Source: Actinoplanes philippinensis (GTDB lineage: Bacteria; Actinomycetota; Actinomycetes; Mycobacteriales; Micromonosporaceae). Taken from it: DNA of 64,000 nucleotides. Both the position numbers and the translations under genes were made by a program. The notes below the pieces were generated by a model. The model was not told the origin of the DNA. It was given only the letters and a program-made list of their open reading frames with translations, and ran no database searches. This document shows, in pieces, positions 9,127-17,025 of the stretch. Location: positions 248,001-312,000 of the forward strand of contig NZ_FONV01000010.1 in assembly GCF_900113015.1 (NCBI RefSeq). The letters are read 5' to 3'. Numbering within the stretch: the first letter of the stretch is position 1; each line of letters begins with the position of its first letter.

Positions 9127-9266
9127 TCCCTCTATGTCCTTCCGGGGGGTAAATCCGGAACTGTCGTTCGGATTTGTCAGGACAACCGGTTTGTTGTGTC
9201 CGGCAACGTATTCCTCCGGTGACAGGGAACACAAGCGGCGTCACGTGACAACGCCGGAGGAGCCGC

Positions 9267-9758
9267 TCAGGACCCTCCGGTCCGGATGGGCGCGACGATC
9301 GCTCCGGTCAACCTGATCAGATCGGCCGGCGCCAGCGACACCTGCAGACCGCGGCGGCCCGCCGACACGTACATCAGGTCGAGCCCGGCCGCCGTGTCGT
9401 CGATGACCGTGGGCAGCCGCTTGCGCTGTCCGAGCGGGCTGATCCCGCCTCGGACGTAACCGCTGCTGCGCTCGGCGGCGGCCCGGTCGGCCAGCGCCGC
9501 CCGCTTGCCGCCGGCGGCCGACGCCAGCGCCTTGAGGTCGAGATCGCCGGTGACCGGCACGACACCGACCACGAGAGCGCCGTCCACCTCCGCCACCAGG
9601 GTCTTGAAGAGCCGCTCCGGCGCGACACCCAGGGCCTCGGCCACCAACGCCCCGTAGTTGGGCGCGTCGGGGGACACCTCGTACGGATGCAGCGTGTGCG
9701 CCACCCGCTCCGTGTTCAGCACGACGGTGGCCGGCGTGCCGGCCGCTTTCTTGGCCAT
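9267..9758 (-). CDS. ybaK: Cys-tRNA(Pro)/Cys-tRNA(Cys) deacylase, YbaK/EbsC family
   Basis: A protein of 163 residues, the usual length of YbaK. Family features are HPYEVSPDAPNYG, RLFKTLV (with the conserved Lys), a VPVTGDLDLKALA block, YVRGGISPLGQRKRLP, and a C-terminal SAGRRGLQVSLAPADLIRL. YbaK removes cysteine mischarged onto tRNA-Pro and so protects translation accuracy in the cytoplasm. The ATG at 9758 is 6 nt after TAGTTT, which overlaps the stop codon of the methyltransferase gene upstream and suggests a leaderless transcript. Confidence 0.93.
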   Translation of the reverse strand: MAKKAAGTPATVVLNTERVAHTLHPYEVSPDAPNYGALVAEALGVAPERLFKTLVAEVDGALVVGVVPVTGDLDLKALASAAGGKRAALADRAAAERSSGYVRGGISPLGQRKRLPTVIDDTAAGLDLMYVSAGRRGLQVSLAPADLIRLTGAIVAPIRTGGS

Positions 9759-9764
9759 CCGCGC

Positions 9765-9770
9765 AAACTA
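9765..9770 (-). promoter_or_regulatory. -10 box of putative leaderless ybaK promoter
   Basis: TAGTTT on the minus strand, 6 nt before the ATG at 9758. It includes the TAG stop of the preceding gene. Confidence 0.45.
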
Positions 9771-10952
9771 CATCGCCGACGTGGTGAGCAGCGCCACCGG
9801 TGCCCCCTCGACGCGCGTCAGCACCAGCCCGGCCGTGTTCGGCCCGGACAGCCGCAGGTCCTTGCGCAGCTGGTCGGGCACCAGCGCCGAGCCCCGTTTG
9901 CGGATCTCCAGGACGCCGACGCCCCGCTCCCGCAACAGCGCGCGGAGCCGTTTCAGCGAGAACGGCAGCATCTCGGTGACGCCGAGCCGGCGGGCGAACG
10001 GCGTGTCCACCGGGTCGTCGGTGTAGACGTAGGCGATCTCCGGGTCGGCCAGCCGCCCGCCGATCGACGTGGCGAACTCGGCGACCAGGTGCGAGCGGAC
10101 CACCGCCGGGTCGGGGTCGTAGATCCAGGCGCCGACCGGACCCACCCCGGCCACGGTGTCACCGGCGCCGGTCAGGCCGGCGTCCGGGCCGAGCAGCGTG
10201 GCCCGGCGCGGGACCTCGGCGAGCGGGCCGCACCAGAACGCGGCCTCGACCAGGTCGCCGCCGACGCTCACCCACTCCCCCTCGGCGCCCGGCGGCAGCA
10301 GCGCGTGGTCGATGCCGGGCGCGAGTTTCAGCACCGTGCGCGGGGTGCGGCCGGGCAGGCCGGCGATGAAGTCCCACGACGGGGAGTAGGCCTTCGGGTC
10401 GAACACCCGGCCACGACCGGCCTGCCGACGAGCCGGGTCGGCGAACACCGCGTCATACCGCTCCACCGGCACCGAGGTGGCGTCGGCGCACTCCACGGTG
10501 ATCCGGCCGGCCAGCCCGGCGGCCTCGGCGTTCGCGGCCGCCAGCGCCGCGGTCACCGGGTCGGCGTCCACGGCGTGCACCGTGATGCCGTGCCGGGCCG
10601 CGGCGAGCGCGTCCGATCCGAGCCCGCAGCCCAGGTCGGCCAGGGTCTCGACGCCCGCCGCGGCGAGCCGCGCGGCCCGCCGGTCGGCGACCACCGCCCG
10701 GGTGGCCTGCTCCAGGCCGGCCCGGGTGAAGAACATCCCGGCAGCGTCCGGGCCGAATTTCATCGCGGCGCGCGCGCGCAAACTAGCCTGGGTCAAGGCG
10801 GCCGCGGAGAGCTCCGCGCCGAAGCCCCGGGCCCGCAGCGCCGAGGCGGCGGCGAGCGGCTCACCGCCGGTCACCTCAGCCGCCGCGGCCAGGGCTTTCA
10901 ACCCCTCGGGGGTACGCAACAGTCGCAACAACTCAGGGGTCACGAGAGGCAT
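9768..10952 (-). CDS. Class I SAM-dependent methyltransferase with THUMP-like C-terminal domain
   Basis: A protein of about 394 residues. A SAM-binding loop LADLGCGLGSDALA lies in the middle, followed by VHAVDADP and an ADPARR motif (residues near YDAVFADPARRQ) that resembles the catalytic NPP/DPP loop of nucleic-acid methyltransferases. The C-terminal part (EIRKRGSALVPDQLRKDLRL) matches the THUMP-like domain found in this actinobacterial family. The substrate is unknown and is probably RNA. ATG 10952 was chosen because the longer frame would run through the groES control region. It is divergent from groES and shares that intergenic region. Confidence 0.87.
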   Translation of the reverse strand: MPLVTPELLRLLRTPEGLKALAAAAEVTGGEPLAAASALRARGFGAELSAAALTQASLRARAAMKFGPDAAGMFFTRAGLEQATRAVVADRRAARLAAAGVETLADLGCGLGSDALAAARHGITVHAVDADPVTAALAAANAEAAGLAGRITVECADATSVPVERYDAVFADPARRQAGRGRVFDPKAYSPSWDFIAGLPGRTPRTVLKLAPGIDHALLPPGAEGEWVSVGGDLVEAAFWCGPLAEVPRRATLLGPDAGLTGAGDTVAGVGPVGAWIYDPDPAVVRSHLVAEFATSIGGRLADPEIAYVYTDDPVDTPFARRLGVTEMLPFSLKRLRALLRERGVGVLEIRKRGSALVPDQLRKDLRLSGPNTAGLVLTRVEGAPVALLTTSAM

Positions 10953-10970
10953 TCTCCCTGGCGTGACTGG

Positions 10971-10997
10971 TTGGCACTCTGGTTGACGGAGTGCTAG
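10971..10997 (+). promoter_or_regulatory. CIRCE operator 1 (HrcA site) upstream of groES
   Basis: TTGGCACTC, a 9-bp spacer, then GAGTGCTAG. This matches the CIRCE consensus TTAGCACTC-N9-GAGTGCTAA except at one position in each arm. It covers the -35 region of the groES promoter, so HrcA bound here would block transcription. Confidence 0.88.
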
Positions 10998-11011
10998 TTC
11001 CGGCATAGTCT
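10983..11011 (+). promoter_or_regulatory. groES-groEL1 promoter
   Basis: TTGACG (10983-10988), a 17-bp spacer, TAGTCT (11006-11011). The -35 lies inside CIRCE 1, and CIRCE 2 starts just downstream of the expected transcription start. A vegetative-type promoter repressed by HrcA is inferred. Confidence 0.7.
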
Positions 11012-11016
11012 CGGCG

Positions 11017-11043
11017 TTAGCACTCTCGACATGAGGGTGCCAG
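11017..11043 (+). promoter_or_regulatory. CIRCE operator 2 upstream of groES
   Basis: TTAGCACTC (a perfect left arm), 9 bp, then GGGTGCCAG (6 of 9 matches to the right arm). It lies just after the predicted transcription start, so two operators bracket the promoter. Confidence 0.75.
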
Positions 11044-11174
11044 CCGCCCGGGTCCTCCGTGGCGGTTAGGCACCAGGCGGACCGGCACCCGCGACGACGG
11101 CCCCGCCCGGTGGCATGAGGCATTGACCGGCCTGGTTCATGGCCGGCGAAACCTGTACCCAGGAGGGTATGCCC

Positions 11175-11483
11175 GTGACTACCGCGACCAAGGTTGCGAT
11201 CAAGCCGCTCGAGGACCGCATCGTGGTCCAGGCGAACGAGGCCGAGACCACCACCGCGTCCGGCATCGTGATCCCCGACACCGCCAAGGAGAAGCCCCAG
11301 GAGGGCACCGTCCTCGCCGTCGGTCCCGGCCGGATCGACGACAAGGGCAACCGCGTTCCGCTCGACGTGAAGGTCGGCGACGTCGTCCTCTACTCGAAGT
11401 ACGGCGGCACCGAGGTCAAGTACGCCGGCGAGGAGTACCTGGTGCTCTCCGCCCGTGACGTCCTCGCGGTCATCGAGAAGTAA
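11175..11483 (+). CDS. groES: Co-chaperonin GroES
   Basis: A protein of 102 residues, the usual size for GroES (Cpn10). It contains KVAIKPLEDRIVV, the mobile-loop region TTASGIVIPDTAKEKPQEG, and the C-terminal YSKYGGTEVKY and EYLVLSARDVLAVIE. It caps the GroEL ring during folding. GTG 11175 is chosen because AGGAGG at 11161-11166 is 8 nt upstream; the ATG at 11169 would be only 2 nt from that site, though it would add just two residues. It is followed by groEL1 after 72 bp. It is under HrcA/CIRCE control. Confidence 0.96.
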   Translation: MTTATKVAIKPLEDRIVVQANEAETTTASGIVIPDTAKEKPQEGTVLAVGPGRIDDKGNRVPLDVKVGDVVLYSKYGGTEVKYAGEEYLVLSARDVLAVIEK

Positions 11484-11555
11484 GACCTAACTGATTGCGC
11501 TTGCGCCCTGTTCCGATAGCTCGGGGCAGGGCGCTGGTGCGTGAAGGGACCATTC

Positions 11556-13208
11556 ATGGCGAAGATTCTCAGCTTCTCAGACAACGCCCGGCACCTCCTG
11601 GAGCACGGCGTCAACACCCTCGCCGACACGGTCAAGGTCACCCTCGGTCCGCGGGGTCGCAACGTCGTCCTGGACAAGAAGTTCGGCGCGCCCACGATCA
11701 CCAACGACGGCGTCACCATCGCCAAGGAGATCGAGCTCACCGACCCGTATGAGAACCTCGGCGCCCAGCTGGTCAAAGAGGTGGCGACCAAGACCAACGA
11801 CGTCGCCGGCGACGGGACCACCACGGCGACCGTGCTCGCGCAGGCGCTGGTCCGCGAGGGTCTGCGCAACGTGACCGCGGGCGCCAACCCGATCGGCCTC
11901 AAGCGCGGCATGGACAAGGCGGCCGAGGCCGTCTCCAAGGCGCTGCTGGCCAAGGCCGTCGAGGTCGCCGACCACAAGGCGATCGCGAACGTGGCCACCA
12001 TCTCGGCGCAGGACGCGAACATCGGTGAGCTGATCGCCGACGCGATGGACCGGGTCGGCCGCGACGGCGTCATCACCGTCGAGGAGGGCTCGGCGCTGCA
12101 CACCGAGCTCGACGTGACCGAGGGTCTGCAGTTCGACAAGGGCTTCATCTCGCCGAACTTCGTGACCGACGCCGAGGCGCAGGAGGCGGTGCTGGAGGAC
12201 GCGCACATCCTCCTCACCACGCAGAAGATCTCCAGCATCGAGGAGCTGCTCCCGCTCCTGGAGAAGGTGCTGCAGACCGGCAAGCCGCTGCTGATCGTCG
12301 CGGAGGACGTCGAGGGCCAGGCCCTGTCCACCCTGGTGGTCAACTCGCTGCGCAAGACCATCAAGGTCGTAGCGGTGAAGGCGCCGGGCTTCGGTGACCG
12401 CCGCAAGGCGATCCTGCAGGACCTCGCGATCGCGACCGGCGGCGAGCTGATCGCCCCCGAGCTCGGCTACAAGCTCGACCAGGTCGGCATCGAGTCGCTG
12501 GGCAGCGCCCGCCGGATCGTCGTCGACAAGGAGAACACCACCATCGTCGACGGTGGCGGCAACTCCTCCGACGTCTCCGACCGGGTCTCGCAGATCCGCA
12601 AGGAGATCGAGGCGTCCGACTCCGACTGGGACCGTGAGAAGCTCTCGGAGCGGCTGGCCAAGCTCTCCGGCGGCGTTGCGGTGATCAAGGTCGGCGCCGC
12701 GACCGAGGTCGAGATGAAGGAGCGCAAGCACCGCATCGAGGACGCCATCGCGGCGACCAAGGCGGCTGTCGAGGAGGGCACCGTCCCGGGTGGCGGCGCC
12801 GCTCTGGCCCAGGTCGCCAAGGAGCTCGAGGGCAACCTCGGCCTCACCGGCGAGGAGGCGCTCGGCGTCGGCATCGTCCGCAAGGCGCTGCTCGAGCCGC
12901 TGCGCTGGATCGCGCAGAACGCCGGTCACGACGGCTACGTCGTGGTGGGCAAGGTCGGCGAGCTGGGCTGGGGCCACGGCCTCAACGCCGCCACCGACCA
13001 GTATGTCGATCTGGCCTCGGCCGGCATCATCGACCCGGTGAAGGTGACCCGTAACGCGGTCTCCAACGCCGTCTCGATCGCCGGTCTGCTGCTCACCACC
13101 GAGAGCCTCGTGGTGGAGAAGCCGGCCGAGCCCGCTCCGGCGGCCGCCGGCGGGCACGGTCACAGCCACGGTCACGGGCACGGCCACCAGCACGGTCCGG
13201 GTTTCTGA
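11556..13208 (+). CDS. groEL1: 60-kDa chaperonin GroEL1 with His-rich C-terminus
   Basis: A protein of 550 residues, collinear with GroEL. It has the ATP-binding VTLGPRGRNVVLDKKFGAP and DGTTTATVLAQ, and GERMKERKHR-like MKERKHRIEDA. The C-terminus ends in a His/Gly-rich tail (GHGHSHGHGHGHQHGPGF), not the GGM repeats of the housekeeping GroEL. In actinobacteria a His-rich tail and linkage to groES are typical of the GroEL1 paralogue, so another GroEL gene is expected elsewhere. The ATG is 7 nt after AAGGGA. It is co-transcribed with groES under CIRCE control and ends at a strong hairpin terminator. Confidence 0.96.
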   Translation: MAKILSFSDNARHLLEHGVNTLADTVKVTLGPRGRNVVLDKKFGAPTITNDGVTIAKEIELTDPYENLGAQLVKEVATKTNDVAGDGTTTATVLAQALVREGLRNVTAGANPIGLKRGMDKAAEAVSKALLAKAVEVADHKAIANVATISAQDANIGELIADAMDRVGRDGVITVEEGSALHTELDVTEGLQFDKGFISPNFVTDAEAQEAVLEDAHILLTTQKISSIEELLPLLEKVLQTGKPLLIVAEDVEGQALSTLVVNSLRKTIKVVAVKAPGFGDRRKAILQDLAIATGGELIAPELGYKLDQVGIESLGSARRIVVDKENTTIVDGGGNSSDVSDRVSQIRKEIEASDSDWDREKLSERLAKLSGGVAVIKVGAATEVEMKERKHRIEDAIAATKAAVEEGTVPGGGAALAQVAKELEGNLGLTGEEALGVGIVRKALLEPLRWIAQNAGHDGYVVVGKVGELGWGHGLNAATDQYVDLASAGIIDPVKVTRNAVSNAVSIAGLLLTTESLVVEKPAEPAPAAAGGHGHSHGHGHGHQHGPGF

Positions 13209-13216
13209 TCGTCAGC

Positions 13217-14995
13217 TCAGGGAAAGGGCGCGCCTTCCGGGCGCGCCTTTTTCATACCCTCGCCCTGCCACGAGCTCCACAGCGCGGCGTACGCCCCACC
13301 CGCCGCCACCAGCTCGTCGTGCGACCCCAGCTCCACGATCCGCCCGCCGTCCATCACCGCCACCCGGTCGGCGTCGTGCGCCGCGAACAGCCGGTGCGCT
13401 ATCGCCACGACCGTTCGCCCGCTCACCACCGCCGCCAGGGAGCGTTCCAGGTCCCGGGCGGCCCGCGGGTCGAGCATCGCGGTCGCCTCGTCGAGCACCA
13501 GAGTGTGCGGGTCGGCGATCACCAGCCGGGCCAGCGCCACCTGCTGCGCCTGCGCCGGGGTGAGCAGGAAGCCGCCCGCGCCGACCATCGTGTCGAGCCC
13601 GTCCGGCAGTTCGTCGGCCCAGCCGAGGGCCTGTACGGCGGTGAGCGCCGCCCGGATCTCCCCCTCCTGCGCGTGGGGCCGGACCATCGCCACGTTGTCC
13701 CGCAGGGTGCCGATGAAGACGTGGTGCTCCTGGGTGACGAGGGCGACCTCGGCCCGTAGCCGATCGGGTGGCAGCGCGTCCAGCGGCACGCCGCCGACCG
13801 TGATGCTGCCCGAGGTGGGCCGGTGCACCCCGGCGAGAAGCCGGCCGAGCGTGGACTTGCCGGCCCCGGAGACGCCGACGACGGCGAGCCGTTCGCCGGG
13901 TTCGAGGACCAGGTCGACGCCGTGCAGCACCTCGCGTCCCGGCTCGTAGGCGAACCGCACGTCGCGGACCTCGATCCGGGTGCCGGCCGGCTCCGGGGCG
14001 TCGGTGACCGCCGGCAGCGGACCGGCCGTGACACCGAGCAGCCGGGCCAGCGCGGCCGCGCCGACCTCCAGCTCGTCGAGCCAGCCGACCAGCCGGTCCA
14101 GGGGATCCACCAGCTGCTGGACGTAGATCACCGCGGCCGTCAGCGCGCCGAGCGACACGTGGCCGTGCAGGTGGAGCCAGCCACCGGCGAGCAGGGTGAG
14201 CACCATCGGGACCACGTAGCTGATCTCGATCACCGGCCACCACACGGTCCGCAGGCGCAGCGTGTACCGCTCGGCTCGCCAGGACCGCCGCAGGTCGACA
14301 TCGGTACGCGCGACCCGCTGCCGCTGGCGGCCGAGCGCCTCGACCGTACGGGCGCTCTCCACGGTCTCGGTCAGCCCCTCGGTCACGTCCGAGTAGGCGG
14401 CGTTCTGCCGCAGGTATCCGCGTGGCGCGTGCCGCAGATACCACCGTGACCCGACCACGATGATCGGCACCCCGATCAGCAGCGGCACCGCGAAGATGGG
14501 GCTGACCAGCAGCAGTGCGCCGATCACGAGCCCGAGTGTGATCAGGGCGATCAGGGTCTCCGGCACGGCGAACCGGACGCATTTGGACAGCGCGTCGACA
14601 TCCCGGGTGGTCCGGGTGAGCAGGTCACCCGAGCCCGCCGACTCCACGGTGGACAGCGGCATGGCCAGCATGCGGTCGACGAACTCCTCCCGCAGCCGGG
14701 TCAGCACCCGCTCCCCCAGCCGCGCCGAGGACAGGTGGGCGAACCGGATCAGCACGGTCTGCGCCACGACGAAACCGCCGATGGCCAGCGCGAGGTGATC
14801 CAGTTCGGACATCGGCACGCGCTCGTGGACGCCCTGGACCAGCTCGCCGAGCAGTCGCGGGCCGGCCAGACCGGCCAGGGCGGCGGCCACGTGCAGAGCG
14901 ACAGTGGCGCGGAACAGGCCGGGATGGCGCCGGATCAGGTCACGGGCGTACCGGCGGGCCTGCACGGCGCTCGCCACCGGCAGCAGCCGGCTCAC
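13217..14995 (-). CDS. ABC exporter half-transporter with intact Walker motifs but degenerate signature
   Basis: A protein of 592 residues. An N-terminal six-helix ABC membrane domain covers about residues 1-310, then an ATPase domain. Walker A (GVSGAGKST), Walker B (TLVLDEATAML) and the H-loop (AHRL) are intact. The signature, normally LSGGQ, reads LLTPAQAQQ and is degenerate. Its ATG overlaps the stop of the upstream half-transporter gene (ATGA). The upstream subunit has the opposite defects, so the two together should form one working ATP site. Substrate unknown; drug, lipid or peptide export is possible. Its last codons contain the groEL terminator. Confidence 0.92.
   Translation of the reverse strand: MSRLLPVASAVQARRYARDLIRRHPGLFRATVALHVAAALAGLAGPRLLGELVQGVHERVPMSELDHLALAIGGFVVAQTVLIRFAHLSSARLGERVLTRLREEFVDRMLAMPLSTVESAGSGDLLTRTTRDVDALSKCVRFAVPETLIALITLGLVIGALLLVSPIFAVPLLIGVPIIVVGSRWYLRHAPRGYLRQNAAYSDVTEGLTETVESARTVEALGRQRQRVARTDVDLRRSWRAERYTLRLRTVWWPVIEISYVVPMVLTLLAGGWLHLHGHVSLGALTAAVIYVQQLVDPLDRLVGWLDELEVGAAALARLLGVTAGPLPAVTDAPEPAGTRIEVRDVRFAYEPGREVLHGVDLVLEPGERLAVVGVSGAGKSTLGRLLAGVHRPTSGSITVGGVPLDALPPDRLRAEVALVTQEHHVFIGTLRDNVAMVRPHAQEGEIRAALTAVQALGWADELPDGLDTMVGAGGFLLTPAQAQQVALARLVIADPHTLVLDEATAMLDPRAARDLERSLAAVVSGRTVVAIAHRLFAAHDADRVAVMDGGRIVELGSHDELVAAGGAYAALWSSWQGEGMKKARPEGAPFP
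13223..13252 (+). terminator. Rho-independent terminator of groES-groEL1
   Basis: GGCGCGCC, a 5-nt loop, GGCGCGCC, then TTTTT, starting 15 bp after the groEL stop. The hairpin is also the coding sequence for the last residues of the convergent ABC gene. Confidence 0.85.
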
Positions 14996-16719
14996 GGCCG
15001 CTCCTCGCCGGCTTCCTCACGTTTCTCCTCCGGCCCGGATCCGTTGCCGCGCCGCACCAGCCGGGCGTACCCGGGTTCGGCGCCGAGCAGGCCGGCGTGC
15101 GGGCCGACGGCCACCACCCGGCCGTCCTCGACGAAACAGACGCGGTCGGCCTGGCTCAGCATCAGCGGGCTGTTGGTGCAGACCACAGTGGTACGGCCGG
15201 CGCGTGCCACCCGCAGCCGCTCGGCGATCCGGGCCTCGGTCCACGCGTCCACCGCGTTCGTCGGCTCCACCAGGACCAGCACCTCGGGGTCGGCGATCAG
15301 GGCCCGCGCCAGGCGCAGCCGCTGCTGCTGGCCACCGGAGAAACAGCGGCCACGATCGGTCACCACGGTGTCCGGGCCGTCCGGCAGCGCCTCCACCGTC
15401 TCGGTCGCCGCGGCGGCCTCCAGAGCCGATTCCAGAGAGCCGATGTCGTACGGGTCGAGGTCCGCCCGCAGCCGGCCGGAGAACAGCCGGGCCTCGTTGT
15501 CCGCGACCAGGATCCGGGCCCGCACCTCGGACAGGGCGGCCGCCGCGAGCGGGACACCGCCCAGCGTGGCGCCGTCGGCGTACCGGCCCAGCCGATCGGC
15601 GATGCCGGCGGCGTCCACGGGCGCCGTGGCGGCTATCGCGGTGAGACGGCCGGGGGTCACCCGTACCCCCGAAATGGGGTCCACCAGGTCGCCTGCCGGA
15701 AGTGGCGCCGGATCCGGTGGGTCCGGAAGGTCGCTGCGCTCGCGCAGCATCGTCACGACCCGGCGGCTGGAGACGTGCCCGCGGGTCATCTTGTCGATCG
15801 CCTCGGTGAGCTGCCGCAGCGGCGCGACCAGGAAGGCGGCGTACGCATAGAACGCCACGAGCTGCCCCACGGTGATCCGCCCGTCCGCCGCGAACCGCGC
15901 GCCCAGCCAGGTGACGAGCACCAGGAACAGGCCCGGCAGCAGCACCTGCGCGGCCTCCAGCAGCGACTCGATCCGCGCCGTGTGCACACCGGCCGCGCCG
16001 AGCGCCCGCGACTCGGCGCGGTAGCGGGCCGCCATGGTCGCCTCGCCGCCCACGCCGCGCAGCACCCGCAGCCCGCCGACCAGGTCCGCCGCCCGCCCGG
16101 TCAGGTAGCCCTGCCGGTCGCGGTAGGCGTGCTGCCGCCGGTGCAGCGGCGGAATCAACACCGCGACCACCGACATCAGCAGGGGTACGCCGAGCAGCAC
16201 CACGAGTCCCAGCGGCACCGACGTGTGCAGCAGCACGACGGTGACCGTGATCACGGCGAGCAGCGCGCCGACCCCCCGCGACGTGATGTCGACGGCGCTG
16301 CCGATATGGGTGATGTCCGAGGTGCCGATCGCCACGACCTCACCGGCGTCGAGGCGGCGCGGCAGTGTGGAGCCGAGCCGGTTCGCCTGCCGGACCACCA
16401 CCTGCACGGTCCGGAACGCCGCGGACAGCCAGTTGGTCACGGCGAACCGATGCCGCGCGATGCCGGTGAACGCCTGCACCAGGCCCACGCCGAGGAGCAG
16501 CGCCGCCCAGGTGGCCAGTGCGGTCGCGTCCCGGTTCACGACGGCGTCCACGGCCCGGCCGACGACCGCGGGCACCAGGGCCTGGCATCCCATCCAGGCG
16601 ACGGCCAGCAGCGCGGCGGCGGCGACCGTCAGGCGGGAACGCCGGATCAGCCACAGCAGATATCGGCCGGCGGATCGGGAGTCGGGGACACCGGGATCGT
16701 TCACAGGCAGTCTTCGCAT
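14992..16719 (-). CDS. ABC exporter half-transporter lacking Walker A and Walker B residues
   Basis: A protein of 575 residues with a six-helix ABC membrane domain followed by an ATPase-like domain. Where Walker A should lie, the sequence is AIAATAPVDAAGIAD, without the GxxGxGKST lysine. Walker B reads LVLVEPT (Val for the expected Asp) and the H-loop His is missing (VVCTNSP). The signature SGGQQQR is intact. This subunit probably cannot hydrolyse ATP alone. It supplies the signature half of the working site to its partner at 13217-14995. The start at ATG 16719 is uncertain; a GTG at 16704 is also possible. No adjacent regulator was seen. Confidence 0.9.
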   Translation of the reverse strand: MRRLPVNDPGVPDSRSAGRYLLWLIRRSRLTVAAAALLAVAWMGCQALVPAVVGRAVDAVVNRDATALATWAALLLGVGLVQAFTGIARHRFAVTNWLSAAFRTVQVVVRQANRLGSTLPRRLDAGEVVAIGTSDITHIGSAVDITSRGVGALLAVITVTVVLLHTSVPLGLVVLLGVPLLMSVVAVLIPPLHRRQHAYRDRQGYLTGRAADLVGGLRVLRGVGGEATMAARYRAESRALGAAGVHTARIESLLEAAQVLLPGLFLVLVTWLGARFAADGRITVGQLVAFYAYAAFLVAPLRQLTEAIDKMTRGHVSSRRVVTMLRERSDLPDPPDPAPLPAGDLVDPISGVRVTPGRLTAIAATAPVDAAGIADRLGRYADGATLGGVPLAAAALSEVRARILVADNEARLFSGRLRADLDPYDIGSLESALEAAAATETVEALPDGPDTVVTDRGRCFSGGQQQRLRLARALIADPEVLVLVEPTNAVDAWTEARIAERLRVARAGRTTVVCTNSPLMLSQADRVCFVEDGRVVAVGPHAGLLGAEPGYARLVRRGNGSGPEEKREEAGEERP

Positions 16720-16761
16720 CAGGCCCCGACGGTAAGGCCGAGGTGCGCCGACTGCGACCGG

Positions 16762-17016
16762 TCAACGATCTACCGGGTTGAAATCCCAGACGTGCGGAGC
16801 GCGTGCCACCAGGTTCTCCGGCGGGGTACGCAGGTTCTCCGGGGAGTTGCGCCATTTGGTGATGACGACGATGCGTTGATCGGTGGACGAATAGACGTCA
16901 CTCGACACATGTTGTGGCAGTACCTCCAGGGCAGGCACCGCCGTGTCGCAGACCCAGGCCAGCAGCTCGTCGAAGCCACTGCGCGAGGCCCGCACCTCCC
17001 ACATCCGCGCGATCAT
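16762..17016 (-). CDS. Conserved-looking hypothetical protein, 84 aa
   Basis: A small protein with a balanced composition and a normal start (ATG 17016), 9 bp after the tsaD stop. It is therefore probably the last gene of the tsaB-rimI-tsaD operon. It has a compact alpha/beta pattern (MWEVRASRSGFDELLAWV, then RIVVITKW) that recalls dimeric alpha-beta barrel (ABM/Dabb-like) proteins. I do not recognise a family with confidence. No catalytic residues can be named. Confidence 0.65.
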   Translation of the reverse strand: MIARMWEVRASRSGFDELLAWVCDTAVPALEVLPQHVSSDVYSSTDQRIVVITKWRNSPENLRTPPENLVARAPHVWDFNPVDR

Positions 17017-17025
17017 GAACGCTTC

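Noticed and set aside
11577..13193. Long minus-strand open frame opposite groEL
   Set aside because: Antisense of a clear GroEL gene, with no family features.
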